Assembly: GCF_001434145.1 (NCBI RefSeq)
Contig: NZ_AZED01000003.1
Coordinates: forward strand, 1-64,000
Direction of reading: 5' to 3'
Length of the DNA stretch: 64,000 nucleotides
Origin: Lentilactobacillus otakiensis DSM 19908 = JCM 15040
Lineage (GTDB): Bacteria; Bacillota; Bacilli; Lactobacillales; Lactobacillaceae
A program made the translations under genes and the position numbers. Position 1 is the first letter of the stretch. Every line of letters begins with the position of its first letter. The notes beneath the pieces were generated by a model. It did no database searches. It saw only the letters and a program-made list of their open reading frames with translations, and was not told where the DNA came from. Below, in pieces: positions 1 through 9,734 of the stretch.

Positions 1-306
1 GGCCATGGGCCATTCTTTATTTAATTAGTGTTGCACTTAAAGTGTAAATTCAAGTGCAAAAAAACACAAATTATAATTCATTTGTTCACCAAAATCAGTC
101 ACCCATTTACAAACTGTTTGGCTATCAAAAAATACGTTGATAATTCGTTAGAAGCTCATATACGGACTTTTTAGCAAGTTTCGCTAATTTAATGCAAAAA
201 TATCAAAAATCTGTAAAACGGCTCAAAATGCCCGAGAATCGTCATTGACGTGTACTTTTAGTAAACAAAGAGGTATAATGAAGTAAGTAAAAAGGTGGGT
301 GAAATT
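1..306. other. Non-coding stretch upstream of yaaA
   Basis: No open frame of credible size is seen on either strand. The stretch is AT-rich. It holds one small inverted repeat, TTGCACTT at 31-38 with AAGTGCAA at 52-59, and the yaaA promoter near its end. In related genomes dnaN lies immediately upstream of this position, but none of it is inside the window. No DnaA box (TTATCCACA) was found here. Confidence 0.6.
251..279 (+). promoter_or_regulatory. Probable promoter of yaaA-recF-gyrB
   Basis: A perfect -10 hexamer TATAAT lies at 274-279, 27 bases before the chosen yaaA start. The hexamer at the proper distance upstream (251-256, TGTACT) is a poor -35. A better-looking TTGACG at 245-250 is 23 bp away, which is too far. 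The -10 is therefore firm and the -35 weak. Confidence 0.5.
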
Positions 307-537
307 GTGAAAAAAGATGTTTTTATTGATACGCCATATATCACTCTTGGACAGATGCTCAAAGAAGAATCAATCATTGCCAGCGGTGGCCAAGCCAAAT
401 GGTTTTTAAGAGAAACGACAGTTAATGTCAATGACGAACCTGACAATCGCCGTGGTCGGAAGCTGTATGACGGTGATCACGTTGAAGTTCTAGATGTTGG
501 CTTATTTTTTATTCACTCAAAGCAGGGAAATGAATGA
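307..537 (+). CDS. yaaA: S4-domain RNA-binding protein YaaA
   Basis: Short (76 residues) S4-like RNA-binding protein that sits between dnaN and recF in Firmicutes and is implicated in ribosome assembly. The S4 core is visible: a hydrophobic start (ITLGQMLKE), a glycine-rich turn followed by AKWFL, then VNVNDEPDNRRGRKLYDGD, the typical basic loop and strand. The frame is open from GTG at 295, but an AGGTGG ribosome site at 292-297 is well placed only for the GTG at 307, so I chose 307. The stop overlaps the recF start (ATGA), so the two are probably translationally coupled. Confidence 0.9.
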   Translation: MKKDVFIDTPYITLGQMLKEESIIASGGQAKWFLRETTVNVNDEPDNRRGRKLYDGDHVEVLDVGLFFIHSKQGNE

Positions 538-1652
538 AGTTAACGGAAATTGAACTTCATAATTTTCGTAATTATGTTGATCAAACGCTCAAATTTTCCG
601 ATGGCATCAATGTTTTTCTTGGTGAAAATGCCCAGGGTAAGACAAATTTACTTGAAGCAATCTATGTTTTAGCACTCACGCGCAGTCATCGGACCAATAA
701 TGAAAAAGAATTGATCAATTGGCAAAGCCAGACTGCTCAAATTAAGGGTCGCCTTCAAAAACGTCTGGGAACTGTTCCCATTGAGTTGGATCTGGGTCCC
801 AAAGGAAAACGAGCGAAGGTTAATCATTTGGAGCAGGCGAAGTTGTCCACGTACATTGGGCAGTTGAATGTGATTTTGTTCGCGCCCGAAGATTTATCAA
901 TCGTCAAAGGAGCCCCACAAGTTCGCCGCCGATTCATGGATATGGAATTTGCCCAGATGAGTAACCGGTATTTGTACAATTCCACCCAATACAAAAAAAT
1001 ATTAAAACAGCGTAATCGATATTTGAAAGATTTGCATTATAAACGGCAGAAAGATCGGGTGTACTTGGATGTCTTATCCGATCAGTTGTCGGCGTACGGT
1101 GCAGAAATTATTTATCAAAGACTCCAGTTACTTAAAAAGCTGGAGAAGTTTGCCCAGAATGTTCATTCTGAGATTTCACAAGGAAAAGAAAAGTTGGCAT
1201 TCGACTATCGCACCACGGTTGAGGCTGACCAACTTGGTTCAGTGGAATTAATTTATCAAAGTTTATTGAAGCATTTTGCCAAGATCAAAGACAAAGAGAT
1301 TTTGCGGTCAACTACACTAATTGGCCCACAACGTGATGATTTGCATTTTGTGATCAATGGCAAAGAAGTTCAATCGTTTGGATCCCAAGGCCAACAACGA
1401 ACCACCGCACTTTCAGTTAAGCTCGCTGAAATTGACCTGATGAAGGAACAGACAGATGAGTACCCGATTCTTTTATTGGATGACGTGCTCTCTGAACTTG
1501 ATGATTTTAGGCAAACTCATTTATTAACTGCAATTCAGGATAAAGTTCAAACATTTCTGACCACTACCAGTTTGAGTGGTGTTCAGCAGGAGTTACTAAC
1601 CAATCCCCGGATTTTTCGGATTAGTGAAGGTAATGTGACAATGGAAAAATAG
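534..1652 (+). CDS. recF: DNA replication and repair protein RecF
   Basis: SMC-like ATPase that helps load RecA on gapped DNA during recombinational repair and replication restart. Of 372 residues, the N-terminus shows the Walker A loop GENAQGKTN at about 30-38. The C-terminal half carries the ABC signature region (SFGSQGQQRTTALSVKLAE) and Walker B LLLDDVLSELD near 320. Length is normal for the family. The start ATG overlaps the yaaA stop by four bases, and gyrB follows after 15 bases, so yaaA-recF-gyrB looks like one transcript. Confidence 0.97.
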   Translation: MKLTEIELHNFRNYVDQTLKFSDGINVFLGENAQGKTNLLEAIYVLALTRSHRTNNEKELINWQSQTAQIKGRLQKRLGTVPIELDLGPKGKRAKVNHLEQAKLSTYIGQLNVILFAPEDLSIVKGAPQVRRRFMDMEFAQMSNRYLYNSTQYKKILKQRNRYLKDLHYKRQKDRVYLDVLSDQLSAYGAEIIYQRLQLLKKLEKFAQNVHSEISQGKEKLAFDYRTTVEADQLGSVELIYQSLLKHFAKIKDKEILRSTTLIGPQRDDLHFVINGKEVQSFGSQGQQRTTALSVKLAEIDLMKEQTDEYPILLLDDVLSELDDFRQTHLLTAIQDKVQTFLTTTSLSGVQQELLTNPRIFRISEGNVTMEK

Positions 1653-1667
1653 CGAAGGAGAATCAAA

Positions 1668-3611
1668 ATGGCTGACGAAAAAGAAACTAAAAAAGAATTA
1701 GCTCACGAATATGATGCGAGCCAAATTCAAGTTCTTGAAGGACTGGAAGCTGTTCGTAAACGTCCCGGTATGTACATCGGAACCACTAGTTCACAAGGAC
1801 TCCACCATTTGGTATGGGAAATTGTCGATAACGGAATTGATGAAGCATTAGCTGGATTTGCCAGCAAAATCACCGTTACTGTTGAAAAAGACAATAGTGT
1901 TACTGTCACCGATGATGGTCGAGGAATCCCTGTCGATATTCAGAAGAAGACCGGGAAGCCCGCTTTGGAAACAGTTTTCACGATTCTTCATGCCGGTGGT
2001 AAATTTGGTGGCGGCGGATACAAAGTTTCCGGTGGTCTGCATGGTGTTGGTGCGTCAGTTGTTAACGCCCTGTCGTCCGAACTGGATGTTGAAGTTACCC
2101 GTGATGGTAAAGTTTACTATATGGACTTCAGCCGCGGTCATGTAAAGACCAAGATGAAAGTTGTCCGCGAAGTATCTGACGATCTTCATGGAACCAAGGT
2201 TCATTTCCTGCCAGATCCAGATATTTTCCGTGAAACGACAACCTATGACATCAAAATATTGACTGCCCGTTTGCGTGAATTGGCATTCTTGAACAAAGGG
2301 TTACGAATTGTCATCCGCGATCTCCGTCCGGAAAAGCCAACTGAACAAGATTTCATGTATGAAGGTGGTATTAAACATTACGTTGAATACCTCGATAACG
2401 GCAAAGACACTTTGTTAGATGAGCCAATTTATGTTGAAGGCGTCATGAATGGCATTACTGTTGAAGTCGCTATTCAATATACAAACGATTATCACAATAC
2501 ATTAATGACCTTCACTAATAATATCCATACTTATGAAGGTGGTACCCATGAGGAAGGCTTCAAGCGAGCCTTAACCCGGGTAATTAACGATTATGCCCGC
2601 AAGAACAAACTCTTGAAGGACAATGAGCCGAACCTTTCCGGTGAGGATGTCCGTGAAGGAACCACTGCGGTTGTCAGCATCAAGCATCCGGATCCTCAAT
2701 TTGAAGGTCAGACTAAGACCAAATTAGGTAACTCCGATGCTCGGACTGTTACTGATCGAATTTTTAGTGATCATTTTACGAAATTCCTGATGGAAAATCC
2801 TAAGATGGCCCGGAAAATTGTTGACCGAGGGATGTTAGCCTCCAAGGCGCGTTCTGCAGCTAAACGTGCCCGTGAAGTTACTCGGAAAAAGAGTGGCTTG
2901 GAGATCAGTAATCTGCCTGGCAAATTGGCTGATAATACCAGTAAAGATCCTAAGATTTCTGAATTATTCATTGTCGAGGGTGATTCTGCCGGTGGTTCAG
3001 CAAAGCAAGGCCGATCACGTTTAACGCAAGCCATCCTGCCAATTCGTGGGAAAATTTTGAACGTTGAAAAAGCCAGCATGGATCGGATTTTAGCCAACGA
3101 AGAAATTCGTTCACTATTCACTGCCATGGGAACCGGATTTGGTGAAGACTTTGATTTATCCAAGATCAATTACCACAAACTGATTATCATGACAGATGCC
3201 GATGTTGATGGTGCGCATATTCAGACATTGCTGCTGACATTGATTTATCGTTACATGCGTCCATTGATTGACGCCGGCTTTGTTTACGTTGCCCAACCAC
3301 CGTTGTATCAGGTCCGCCAAGGAAAAATGTCTCGATACATCGATTCCGATGATGACTTGAGTTCCTTCCTGGGAACGTTGCAGCCATCACCAAAACCTGT
3401 GATTCAGCGATACAAAGGTTTAGGTGAAATGGATGCTGAACAATTGTGGGATACCACAATGAATCCAGAAAACCGCCATTTGCTGAGAGTTGAGTCATCA
3501 GATGCAGCCGAAGCAGATAAGGTCTTCTCAATGTTAATGGGCGATAAGGTGGAACCGCGTCGTGAATTTATTGAGGATAACGCAACGTTTGTGGAGAATT
3601 TGGATGTGTAA
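1668..3611 (+). CDS. gyrB: DNA gyrase subunit B
   Basis: ATPase subunit of DNA gyrase, which with GyrA introduces negative supercoils. The 647 residues show the GHKL ATP site (DNGIDEA, DDGRGIP, GGLHGVG in the first 130 residues), the transducer domain, and the TOPRIM domain with EGDSAGGSA near 436 and the metal-binding DADVDGAH near 510. The C-terminal QRYKGLGEM is typical. A GAAGGAG ribosome site precedes the ATG. gyrA is separated by 235 bp holding a large hairpin repeat and a parS-like palindrome, so it probably has its own promoter. Confidence 0.98.
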   Translation: MADEKETKKELAHEYDASQIQVLEGLEAVRKRPGMYIGTTSSQGLHHLVWEIVDNGIDEALAGFASKITVTVEKDNSVTVTDDGRGIPVDIQKKTGKPALETVFTILHAGGKFGGGGYKVSGGLHGVGASVVNALSSELDVEVTRDGKVYYMDFSRGHVKTKMKVVREVSDDLHGTKVHFLPDPDIFRETTTYDIKILTARLRELAFLNKGLRIVIRDLRPEKPTEQDFMYEGGIKHYVEYLDNGKDTLLDEPIYVEGVMNGITVEVAIQYTNDYHNTLMTFTNNIHTYEGGTHEEGFKRALTRVINDYARKNKLLKDNEPNLSGEDVREGTTAVVSIKHPDPQFEGQTKTKLGNSDARTVTDRIFSDHFTKFLMENPKMARKIVDRGMLASKARSAAKRAREVTRKKSGLEISNLPGKLADNTSKDPKISELFIVEGDSAGGSAKQGRSRLTQAILPIRGKILNVEKASMDRILANEEIRSLFTAMGTGFGEDFDLSKINYHKLIIMTDADVDGAHIQTLLLTLIYRYMRPLIDAGFVYVAQPPLYQVRQGKMSRYIDSDDDLSSFLGTLQPSPKPVIQRYKGLGEMDAEQLWDTTMNPENRHLLRVESSDAAEADKVFSMLMGDKVEPRREFIEDNATFVENLDV

Positions 3612-3617
3612 AACCCA

Positions 3618-3742
3618 GAGTGTGACGAGACCCGGGTTGGCCCCGGAGTGTAAGCCGGAAATTTAAATGATGAATGGTTTTTGTTCATCGTTTAAATTTT
3701 TGGCTTACACAGTAGGGGTCAGGGTCGTCGAAACACGTTTCC
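3618..3742. repeat. Long imperfect hairpin element, copy A
   Basis: A ~125 bp near-palindrome directly after gyrB. It begins GAGTGTGACGAG and ends CGTCGAAACACGTTT. Arms pair through GACGAGACCC/GGGTCGTC, GTGTAAGCC/GGCTTACAC and AAATTTAAATGATGAA/TTCATCGTTTAAATTT around a short loop. The same terminal motifs frame an unrelated but equally self-complementary core at 16192-16310. It may end gyrB transcription, although no long T run follows. Confidence 0.75.
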
Positions 3743-3797
3743 ACTAGGTAGAATGACGGTACAAAAAACCAATCTAAAAATAACAAAAATCATAAAA

Positions 3798-3813
3798 TGT
3801 TTCACATGAAACA
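3798..3813. other. parS: parS-like palindrome upstream of gyrA
   Basis: TGTTTCACATGAAACA matches the parS consensus recognised by ParB/Spo0J (TGTTTCACGTGAAACA) at 15 of 16 positions. The single change is in the centre (CACATG for CACGTG). The palindrome extends one base further on each side. Its origin-proximal position suits chromosome segregation. Confidence 0.7.
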
Positions 3814-3846
3814 TACCACCCAAACCCATGAATGGAGGTAAATAAT

Positions 3847-6405
3847 TTGGCGAATAAAGATAACCATGATGAACCAATTGCTGGTCGAGTCACCAACGTT
3901 GATCTATCTAAAAAAATGCGAACTTCATTTCTTGACTACGCCATGAGTGTTATCGTTGCCCGTGCGCTGCCTGATGTCCGTGATGGTTTAAAACCAGTTC
4001 ACCGTCGTATTTTGTATGATATGCATGAACTGGGTGTTACACCTGACAAACCTTATAAAAAGTCAGCCAGAATTGTTGGAGATGTTTTAGGTAAGTACCA
4101 TCCCCATGGCGATACGGCTGTGTACGAGTCAATGGTTCGAATGGCCCAAGACTTCAGTTACCGTTACATGTTAGTTGACGGTCACGGAAACTTTGGATCA
4201 GTTGACGGTGATGGCGCTGCTGCGATGCGTTATACCGAAGCTCGTTTAAGCAAGATTGCCATGGAAATGCTGCGTGATATCAACAAAGATACCATCGATT
4301 TCCAACCCAACTATGATGGTACGGAGCGGGAACCAACCGTTCTGCCATCACGATTCCCCAATTTACTTGTTAACGGAGCGTCAGGAATCGCTGTTGGTAT
4401 GGCAACTAACATTCCGCCTCACAATTTGGCTGAAGTAATCAGTGCGATTCATGTTTTGATGAAGAATCCTGATGCAACAACTGCAGATTTGATGGAAGTT
4501 TTGCCAGGACCTGATTTTCCAACTGGTGGGGTTGTCATGGGTAAATCCGGTATTCGGAAAGCCTATGAGACTGGTAAAGGAACGATTATTGTCCGTGCTA
4601 AAGTTGAAATTGAAGGTGAAGCCGGCGGCAAGCAACGGATTATTGCCACTGAATTACCATACATGGTTAACAAAGCCAAGTTGATTGAACGAATTGCCGA
4701 ACTCGCTCGTGATAAGCGAATCGAAGGAATTACCGATATCAACGATGAATCCGACCGTGAAGGAATGCGGGTTGTGATTGATGTTCGCAGGGATGCAAGT
4801 GCAGAAGTTATCTTGAATAACTTGTACAAATTAACCTTGATGCAGACCTCGTTTAGTTTCAACATGTTGGCCATCGTCAAAGGGACTCCTAAGATTTTGA
4901 GTTTGAAAGAAATTTTGAACTACTACTTGGAGCACCAAGTTGAAGTTATTCAACGACGGACCAAATACGAGTTAAACAAGGCTCAAGCAAGAGCCCATAT
5001 TCTCGAAGGATTGCGGATTGCCCTGGATCATATTGATGAAATCATCAAGATCATCCGTGGGTCACAGACTGGTGACGTTGCCAAAAACCAATTGATTGAA
5101 GGCTTCGGTCTTGATGACAAACAAGCCCAAGCGATCTTGGATATGCGTCTGGTTCGTTTGACCGGTTTGGAACGCGAAAAGATTGATAAAGAATACAATC
5201 AATTGATGAAGGACATTGAAGAATACAAAGCGATTCTTGCCAGCCGTGAACGGGTTAATGAAATCATTTATCAAGAATTACTGGAAATCCAAAACAAATT
5301 TGGTGACCCACGTCGAACTGAATTGTTAGTTGGTGAAGTTCTCAGTCTTGAGGATGAAGACCTGATCGAAGAAGAAGACGTCATTATTTCATTAACCCAT
5401 AATGGTTATATCAAACGTCTGCCTACTTCAGAGTTTAAGGCGCAAAACCGTGGCGGTCGTGGTGTCCAAGGAATGGGTGTTCATAACGATGATTTTGTGG
5501 AACATCTAGTTTCAACTTCAACTCATGACGTGCTGTTGTTCTTCACTGATGCCGGTAAAGTCTACCGGATGAAGGGTTACGAAATTCCTGAATACGGCCG
5601 TTCCGCCAAGGGAATTCCTGTGATCAACCTGTTAAACATTAATAATGACGAGAAGATTCAAGCTGTCATTAATGTTTCAGATAAGAACAAAGATATTGAA
5701 AAAGATCTTTTCTTCGTCACTTTGATGGGAACGGTTAAGCGGACGCCGGTTTCGGATTTCGCTAATATTCGTAGCAATGGTCTCAAAGCCATTAACCTCA
5801 AGGATGACGATCAGGTCAGCAACGTGTTAATCGCTGACAAAGATCAAAACATCATTATCGGCACTCATCGTGGCTACGCGGTCAGCTTTAACGCTGCCGA
5901 TGTTCGCTCAATGGGACGTTCAGCTACAGGTGTTCGCGGAATTCGCCTTCGTGAAAACGATTATGTCGTTGGCTCTGACATCTTGAAATCTGACAGCGAA
6001 GTCTTTATCATTTCTGAAAATGGTTATGGTAAACGTACCCCAGCTGCTGAATATCCAATCAAGGGTCGTGGTGGTAAAGGTATCAAGACTGCCAATATTA
6101 CTGAAAAGAATGGGCCGCTTGCCGGATTAACGACAGTCACCGGTGAAGAGGATATCATGCTGATTACCGATCAAGGTGTGATGATTCGATTCAGTGTTGA
6201 GGATGTTTCTCAGACTGGCCGGGCAACACTGGGTGTTCATCTGATCAGAATGACAGATGACGCCAAAGTGGCAACCATGGCTAAGGTTGAAAAGCAGGAT
6301 GATTCAGATGATGATCAGGCAAAGGATGACCAATCTGATGCAGGTCAAGCTTCTGATAATTCTGACCAAGGTACCGATCAAGATTCTAATTCAGATAATG
6401 AATAA
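3847..6405 (+). CDS. gyrA: DNA gyrase subunit A
   Basis: Breakage-reunion subunit of gyrase. The frame is open from an ATG at 3832, but that ATG lies inside the GGAGG ribosome site (3834-3838), which fits the TTG at 3847 with an 8-base spacer; I chose TTG (852 residues). The catalytic tyrosine is in [11 protein letters not shown] (about residue 129). The quinolone-determining loop reads GDTAVYES, with Thr where E. coli has Ser83 and Glu where it has Asp87. A GyrA-box QNRGGRG marks the C-terminal wrapping domain, followed by a low-complexity Asp/Ser/Gln-rich tail of about 35 residues. Confidence 0.97.
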   Translation: MANKDNHDEPIAGRVTNVDLSKKMRTSFLDYAMSVIVARALPDVRDGLKPVHRRILYDMHELGVTPDKPYKKSARIVGDVLGKYHPHGDTAVYESMVRMAQDFSYRYMLVDGHGNFGSVDGDGAAAMRYTEARLSKIAMEMLRDINKDTIDFQPNYDGTEREPTVLPSRFPNLLVNGASGIAVGMATNIPPHNLAEVISAIHVLMKNPDATTADLMEVLPGPDFPTGGVVMGKSGIRKAYETGKGTIIVRAKVEIEGEAGGKQRIIATELPYMVNKAKLIERIAELARDKRIEGITDINDESDREGMRVVIDVRRDASAEVILNNLYKLTLMQTSFSFNMLAIVKGTPKILSLKEILNYYLEHQVEVIQRRTKYELNKAQARAHILEGLRIALDHIDEIIKIIRGSQTGDVAKNQLIEGFGLDDKQAQAILDMRLVRLTGLEREKIDKEYNQLMKDIEEYKAILASRERVNEIIYQELLEIQNKFGDPRRTELLVGEVLSLEDEDLIEEEDVIISLTHNGYIKRLPTSEFKAQNRGGRGVQGMGVHNDDFVEHLVSTSTHDVLLFFTDAGKVYRMKGYEIPEYGRSAKGIPVINLLNINNDEKIQAVINVSDKNKDIEKDLFFVTLMGTVKRTPVSDFANIRSNGLKAINLKDDDQVSNVLIADKDQNIIIGTHRGYAVSFNAADVRSMGRSATGVRGIRLRENDYVVGSDILKSDSEVFIISENGYGKRTPAAEYPIKGRGGKGIKTANITEKNGPLAGLTTVTGEEDIMLITDQGVMIRFSVEDVSQTGRATLGVHLIRMTDDAKVATMAKVEKQDDSDDDQAKDDQSDAGQASDNSDQGTDQDSNSDNE

Positions 6406-6426
6406 AAACTTAACATTGAATTAATG

Positions 6427-6461
6427 AACCGGTGTGAGCTCTTAGCTCATGCCGGTTTTTT
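6427..6461 (+). terminator. gyrA terminator
   Basis: Stem ACCGGTGTGAGCT / AGCTCATGCCGGT with a three-base loop, followed by six T. A standard rho-independent terminator. Confidence 0.9.
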
Positions 6462-6466
6462 GATTT

Positions 6467-6482
6467 CGTTTCACGTGAAACA
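6467..6482. other. parS: parS-like palindrome downstream of gyrA
   Basis: CGTTTCACGTGAAACA matches the parS consensus at 15 of 16 positions. Only the outermost base differs, and the central CACGTG is intact. It lies just after the gyrA terminator, 2.7 kb from the other parS-like site. Confidence 0.8.
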
Positions 6483-6545
6483 ATCCAGATTGATTTTCGC
6501 GTGAATGAATTATGAAAATTGTCATGAAAAAAGTGAGCGAATTCT

Positions 6546-6573
6546 TTGACTTACTTTTCGTAAGTGATACACT
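6546..6573 (+). promoter_or_regulatory. Promoter of the lactate oxidase gene with internal inverted repeat
   Basis: TTGACT at 6546-6551, 16 bp spacer, TACACT at 6568-6573. The spacer and -35 are spanned by an inverted repeat ACTTAC (6549-6554) / GTAAGT (6560-6565), a plausible operator. Confidence 0.65.
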
Positions 6574-6621
6574 TTTGTTAAGAATAAAAAAACAAAACAA
6601 TTACCTGGAGGTTGTTAATTC

Positions 6622-7731
6622 ATGACTGTTGTTAATGGTTACAAACAAAACGATAACGAAGAAAAAATTAATATTTTAAACTTGGAAGAGCTCGAAGAAA
6701 GAGCTAAGCAAATTATTCCAACTGGCGGTTTTGGTTATATTGCTGGCGGTTCAGAAAACAACTGGACTTTAAAAGCAAACCGTCAAGCATTCACTCACAA
6801 GCAGATTGTTCCTCGTGCTTTGAGCAATATTGAAGACCCTCAACTGGATACTAACGTGTTTGGCATTCCATTGAAGACTCCGATTATGATGGCCCCAACG
6901 GCTGCTCAAGGTTTGGCTCACTCACAAGGTGAAAAAGATACTGCTAAGGGTGTTGCTGCTGTCGGTGGTTTGATGGCACAAAGTACCTACTCATCAGTCT
7001 CAATTGCTGATACTGCTGCAGCTGGTAACGGAGCACCTCAGTTTTTCCAACTTTATATGAGTAAAGACTGGGACTTTAACTATTCATTACTTGACGAAGC
7101 TAAAAAGGCTGGCGTTAAGGGCATTATTTTGACAGTTGATGCCACAGTTGATGGTTATCGTGAAGACGACATCAAGAATAACTTCCAATTCCCAATTCCA
7201 ATGGCTAACCTGACTAAGTTCAGTGAAGGCGATGGAAAAGGTAAGGGAATCGGTGAAATTTACGCTGCCGCTGCCCAAAAGATTGGACCAGACGACGTCA
7301 AGAAGATTGCTGACTACACTGATTTACCAGTTATTGTTAAAGGAATCGAATCACCAGAAGACGCCCTTTACGCAATTGGTGCCGGTGCTGCTGGTGTCTA
7401 TGTATCTAACCATGGTGGCCGTCAATTAAACGGTGGTCCAGCATCATTTGATGTTTTGGAAGATGTTGCTAAAGCCGTTAACGGCCGTGTACCAATTATC
7501 TTTGATTCCGGGGTTCGTCGTGGATCAGATGCCTTTAAAGCACTCGCTTCAGGTGCCGATTTGGTTGCTATGGGCCGTCCAGTTATTTATGGTTTGGCTC
7601 TTGGTGGTGCTGAAGGTGTTCAAGCAGTTTTTGAACATCTCGGTGATGAATTAAAGACCATCATGCAATTGGCTGGAACAAAGACCATTGATGATGTTAA
7701 GAAGACTGATCTCTTAAACATTAAATATTAA
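6622..7731 (+). CDS. lox: FMN-dependent L-lactate oxidase family enzyme
   Basis: 369-residue member of the FMN-dependent alpha-hydroxyacid oxidase family, closest in pattern to L-lactate oxidase of Aerococcus (lactate + O2 -> pyruvate + H2O2). Family marks seen: GGFGYIAGGSENNW at the N-terminus, MAPTAAQGLAHSQGE, the QLYMSKD strand, ILTVDATVDGYREDD, the catalytic-base loop SNHGGRQL, and the FMN-phosphate region FDSGVRRGSDAFKALASGAD. A GGAGG ribosome site precedes the ATG. It stands alone with its own promoter and terminator. Lactate 2-monooxygenase or another hydroxyacid oxidase cannot be excluded from sequence. Confidence 0.88.
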   Translation: MTVVNGYKQNDNEEKINILNLEELEERAKQIIPTGGFGYIAGGSENNWTLKANRQAFTHKQIVPRALSNIEDPQLDTNVFGIPLKTPIMMAPTAAQGLAHSQGEKDTAKGVAAVGGLMAQSTYSSVSIADTAAAGNGAPQFFQLYMSKDWDFNYSLLDEAKKAGVKGIILTVDATVDGYREDDIKNNFQFPIPMANLTKFSEGDGKGKGIGEIYAAAAQKIGPDDVKKIADYTDLPVIVKGIESPEDALYAIGAGAAGVYVSNHGGRQLNGGPASFDVLEDVAKAVNGRVPIIFDSGVRRGSDAFKALASGADLVAMGRPVIYGLALGGAEGVQAVFEHLGDELKTIMQLAGTKTIDDVKKTDLLNIKY

Positions 7732-7732
7732 T

Positions 7733-7828
7733 CTGGGTGCAACTTCCTATCTTGGATATCCTCTACAGAATTGTTTCTGCTCTCGTGATGGGAATTAGCC
7801 TTAGAGGATACCCATGAGTGCTGCACAG
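7733..7828. other. Structured intergenic segment after lox
   Basis: Self-complementary stretch: GGATATCCTCTA (7754-7765) can pair with TAGAGGATACCC (7802-7813), with a base stem CTG..TGCA / TGCACAG and an internal hairpin CAGAattgttTCTG (7766-7779). It is not a simple terminator. I do not recognise it as a known RNA family. Confidence 0.4.
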
Positions 7829-7870
7829 TATTAGAACATTCCCCGTGTTCTTTTCCCCAAAAATATGTTA

Positions 7871-7911
7871 AAAAACGGTGTTCCTCATTTGTTGAGGGAC
7901 ACCGTTTTTTT
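7871..7911. terminator. Bidirectional terminator between lox and a convergent small gene
   Basis: Stem ACGGTGTTCCTCA / TGAGGGACACCGT, flanked by A run on the left and T run on the right, so it can work for both strands. Confidence 0.9.
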
Positions 7912-7925
7912 GAAGCTGATTTTAA

Positions 7926-8117
7926 TTAGTTAATATTTTTTCGTGGTCGACCAGTTGTTTGACCCTTATCCAAAATTTCTGGATGTTCATTGCGCGCATA
8001 TGCGTAAGCGTGAGGATCCTGGCTGTTTTGATAACGATTTGAATGGTTATTTGATTGGGAACTTCTGAAGTAGTAGAATGCTGAAAGCCCAACGATGGTT
8101 AAAATTAAAAGTGTCAT
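7926..8117 (-). CDS. Small single-span membrane protein, unknown
   Basis: Unrecognised 63-residue protein. The N-terminus MTLLILTIVGLSAFYYF is a short hydrophobic membrane segment, followed by a polar Ser/Asn/His-rich cytoplasmic or surface tail ending in Arg/Lys. The frame is open from an ATG 14 codons upstream, but a GAGGAA ribosome site sits just before the internal ATG at 8117, which I chose. It shares a bidirectional terminator with lox. Small membrane proteins of this build are common in lactobacilli and their function is not known. Confidence 0.55.
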   Translation of the reverse strand: MTLLILTIVGLSAFYYFRSSQSNNHSNRYQNSQDPHAYAYARNEHPEILDKGQTTGRPRKNIN

Positions 8118-8518
8118 TGAATTCCTCGTTTCTTTATTTTTGTTTAAGTCATGGGACACGTGCAGAAAAGCGTTTCCAATCTGCCTAATATATTTGGAAT
8201 TGATACTAGTGTACTGCCTAATTGGGAAGAGTCAAGCGACTAAGGGACCTCTTTATTGCAAAAGTTGTTCAAACGCTGATGCAGCAAGGGCTACCAAATT
8301 ATTAAGGAATTATTTAATTCATTGGCAAAAAACTTTTACCAGAAAAAATAATCCTGACGATTTCCATCGTATATAATAAGTGTATCGTGAATCATCATTA
8401 GGCAATTGATATTTAGGTCCACACGTGGTATTATTTTATATTGTGAGTATCTGGGTAAAAACAGAAACTCTCCTTGCTCTCGGGAAGAGGGCCATAAGTC
8501 CACAAGGAGGTGCAAATC
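8118..8518. other. Non-coding region with the rpsF promoter and leader
   Basis: About 400 bases without a credible gene. The left part (8118-8400) shows nothing I can name. The right part carries the rpsF promoter and an ~80-base leader with a small hairpin CTCT-cggga-AGAG (8477-8489) shortly before the ribosome site. S6:S18-binding leaders are known upstream of rpsF in many bacteria, but I cannot confirm that motif here. Confidence 0.5.
8406..8434 (+). promoter_or_regulatory. Promoter of rpsF-ssb-rpsR
   Basis: TTGATA at 8406-8411, a 17 bp spacer and TATTAT at 8429-8434, close to the vegetative consensus. It is about 85 bases upstream of the rpsF start. Confidence 0.75.
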
Positions 8519-8815
8519 ATGGAAGAAAAGAAATACGAAATTACTTACATCATCCGTCCTGATATTGAAGAATCTGCAAAATCTGCATTGATCGAACGAT
8601 TCGACAAGATCTTGACTGACAATGGTGCTAAGGTTTTAAGTTCAAAAGACTGGTCAAAGCGTCGTTTTGCTTACGAAATCGGTGGCTTCAACGAAGGAAC
8701 ATATCATATTGTTACTTTAACTACTGATTCAGACACATCACTCAACGAATTTGATCGTCTTTCAAAAATCAATGGCGATATCTTACGTCATATGATCGTT
8801 GTTCGTGACGACTAA
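8519..8815 (+). CDS. rpsF: 30S ribosomal protein S6
   Basis: S6 of the small ribosomal subunit, which binds 16S rRNA together with S18. 98 residues of family-normal length, with the characteristic [15 protein letters not shown] start and RRFAYEI core. The ATG at 8519 was chosen because AAGGAGG lies at 8504-8510; the frame also opens at GTG 8510, but that overlaps the ribosome site. First gene of the conserved rpsF-ssb-rpsR operon. Confidence 0.97.
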   Translation: MEEKKYEITYIIRPDIEESAKSALIERFDKILTDNGAKVLSSKDWSKRRFAYEIGGFNEGTYHIVTLTTDSDTSLNEFDRLSKINGDILRHMIVVRDD

Positions 8816-8849
8816 TAATTGATTCTAATATGAGAGGAGCAAATTCAGC

Positions 8850-9410
8850 ATGCTTAATCGTGCAGTTCTTACGGGTCGCCTAACCCGCGATGTTGATTTA
8901 CGATACACTCAAAGCGGAACCGCTGTCGGTTCGTTCTCACTTGCCGTTGATCGGCAATTTACCAATCAACAGGGGGAACGAGAGGCTGATTTCATTAACT
9001 GCGTAATCTGGCGTAAATCCGCTGAAAACTTTGCCAACTTCGTTCATAAAGGTTCTCTTGTTGGAATTGATGGTCGTATTCAGACCAGAAATTATGAAAA
9101 CGCACAGGGACAACGTGTTTATGTGACCGAAGTTGTAGTAGAGAATTTTGCCCTGCTTGAGCCCCGTTCTGCAAGGAACAACTCAAACGGTCAGCAAAAT
9201 GGCGCTCCTCAACAAAATAACGGCAATGCCAATCCATTTGATAATAATTCAAATCCTGGTAATGGCGGTAATTCCAACAATAATGCCGGTAGTAAACCTA
9301 CCAACAACAATGGTGGAAATAATGGCAACAGTGGGAACAGTAATCCCAATGATCCGTTCGCTAATTCCGGGGATTCGATTGACATTTCCGATGATGATTT
9401 ACCATTCTAA
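8850..9410 (+). CDS. ssb: Single-stranded DNA-binding protein
   Basis: Tetrameric OB-fold protein that coats single-stranded DNA at forks. The OB domain covers residues 1 to about 110 ([38 protein letters not shown]). It is followed by a ~65-residue Asn/Gly/Gln-rich disordered linker and the acidic tip DDDLPF that recruits partner proteins. 186 residues. A GAGAGGAGC ribosome site lies upstream. It is held between rpsF and rpsR as in other Firmicutes. Confidence 0.97.
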   Translation: MLNRAVLTGRLTRDVDLRYTQSGTAVGSFSLAVDRQFTNQQGEREADFINCVIWRKSAENFANFVHKGSLVGIDGRIQTRNYENAQGQRVYVTEVVVENFALLEPRSARNNSNGQQNGAPQQNNGNANPFDNNSNPGNGGNSNNNAGSKPTNNNGGNNGNSGNSNPNDPFANSGDSIDISDDDLPF

Positions 9411-9446
9411 TGAATTGGTAAAGTAAATTTTCGAGGAGGAAAAACT

Positions 9447-9686
9447 ATGGCATTTCAAAGACGTGGCGGCGGTCGTCGTCGTCGTAAAGTTGATTTTATT
9501 GCTGCAAATCACATCGAATACATCGACTACAAAGATATCGATTTATTGAAGCGATTTGTTTCAGAACGTGGAAAGATTCTTCCACGTCGTGTTACTGGAA
9601 CTAGCGCAAAGAACCAACGTAGCTTAACAATTGCTATTAAACGTGCACGGATCATGGGCTTGATGCCTTTCGTTTCTGCCGACTAA
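9447..9686 (+). CDS. rpsR: 30S ribosomal protein S18
   Basis: S18, partner of S6 on the small subunit platform. 79 residues with a basic Arg-rich N-terminus ([14 protein letters not shown]) and the family core [19 protein letters not shown]. The GAGGAGG ribosome site is strong. A terminator follows at once, so this is the last gene of the operon. Confidence 0.97.
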   Translation: MAFQRRGGGRRRRKVDFIAANHIEYIDYKDIDLLKRFVSERGKILPRRVTGTSAKNQRSLTIAIKRARIMGLMPFVSAD

Positions 9687-9700
9687 TAATGATTTATCGA

Positions 9701-9727
9701 AGTCATCCTTTTAGGGATGGCTTTTTT
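9701..9727 (+). terminator. rpsR operon terminator
   Basis: Stem AGTCATCC / GGGATGGCT with a short loop and six T. Confidence 0.85.
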
Positions 9728-9734
9728 GCTGTCT

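Noticed and set aside
245-250. TTGACG as -35 of yaaA
   Set aside because: It is 23 bp from the -10, too far for a vegetative promoter.
2771-3169. 132-codon minus-strand frame inside gyrB
   Set aside because: Shadow of the strongly conserved gyrB coding strand; no start signals.
8095-8376. 93-codon open frame on the plus strand between the small membrane gene and rpsF
   Set aside because: No ribosome site, antisense to the start of a better gene, and no family pattern; composition is that of random AT-rich sequence.
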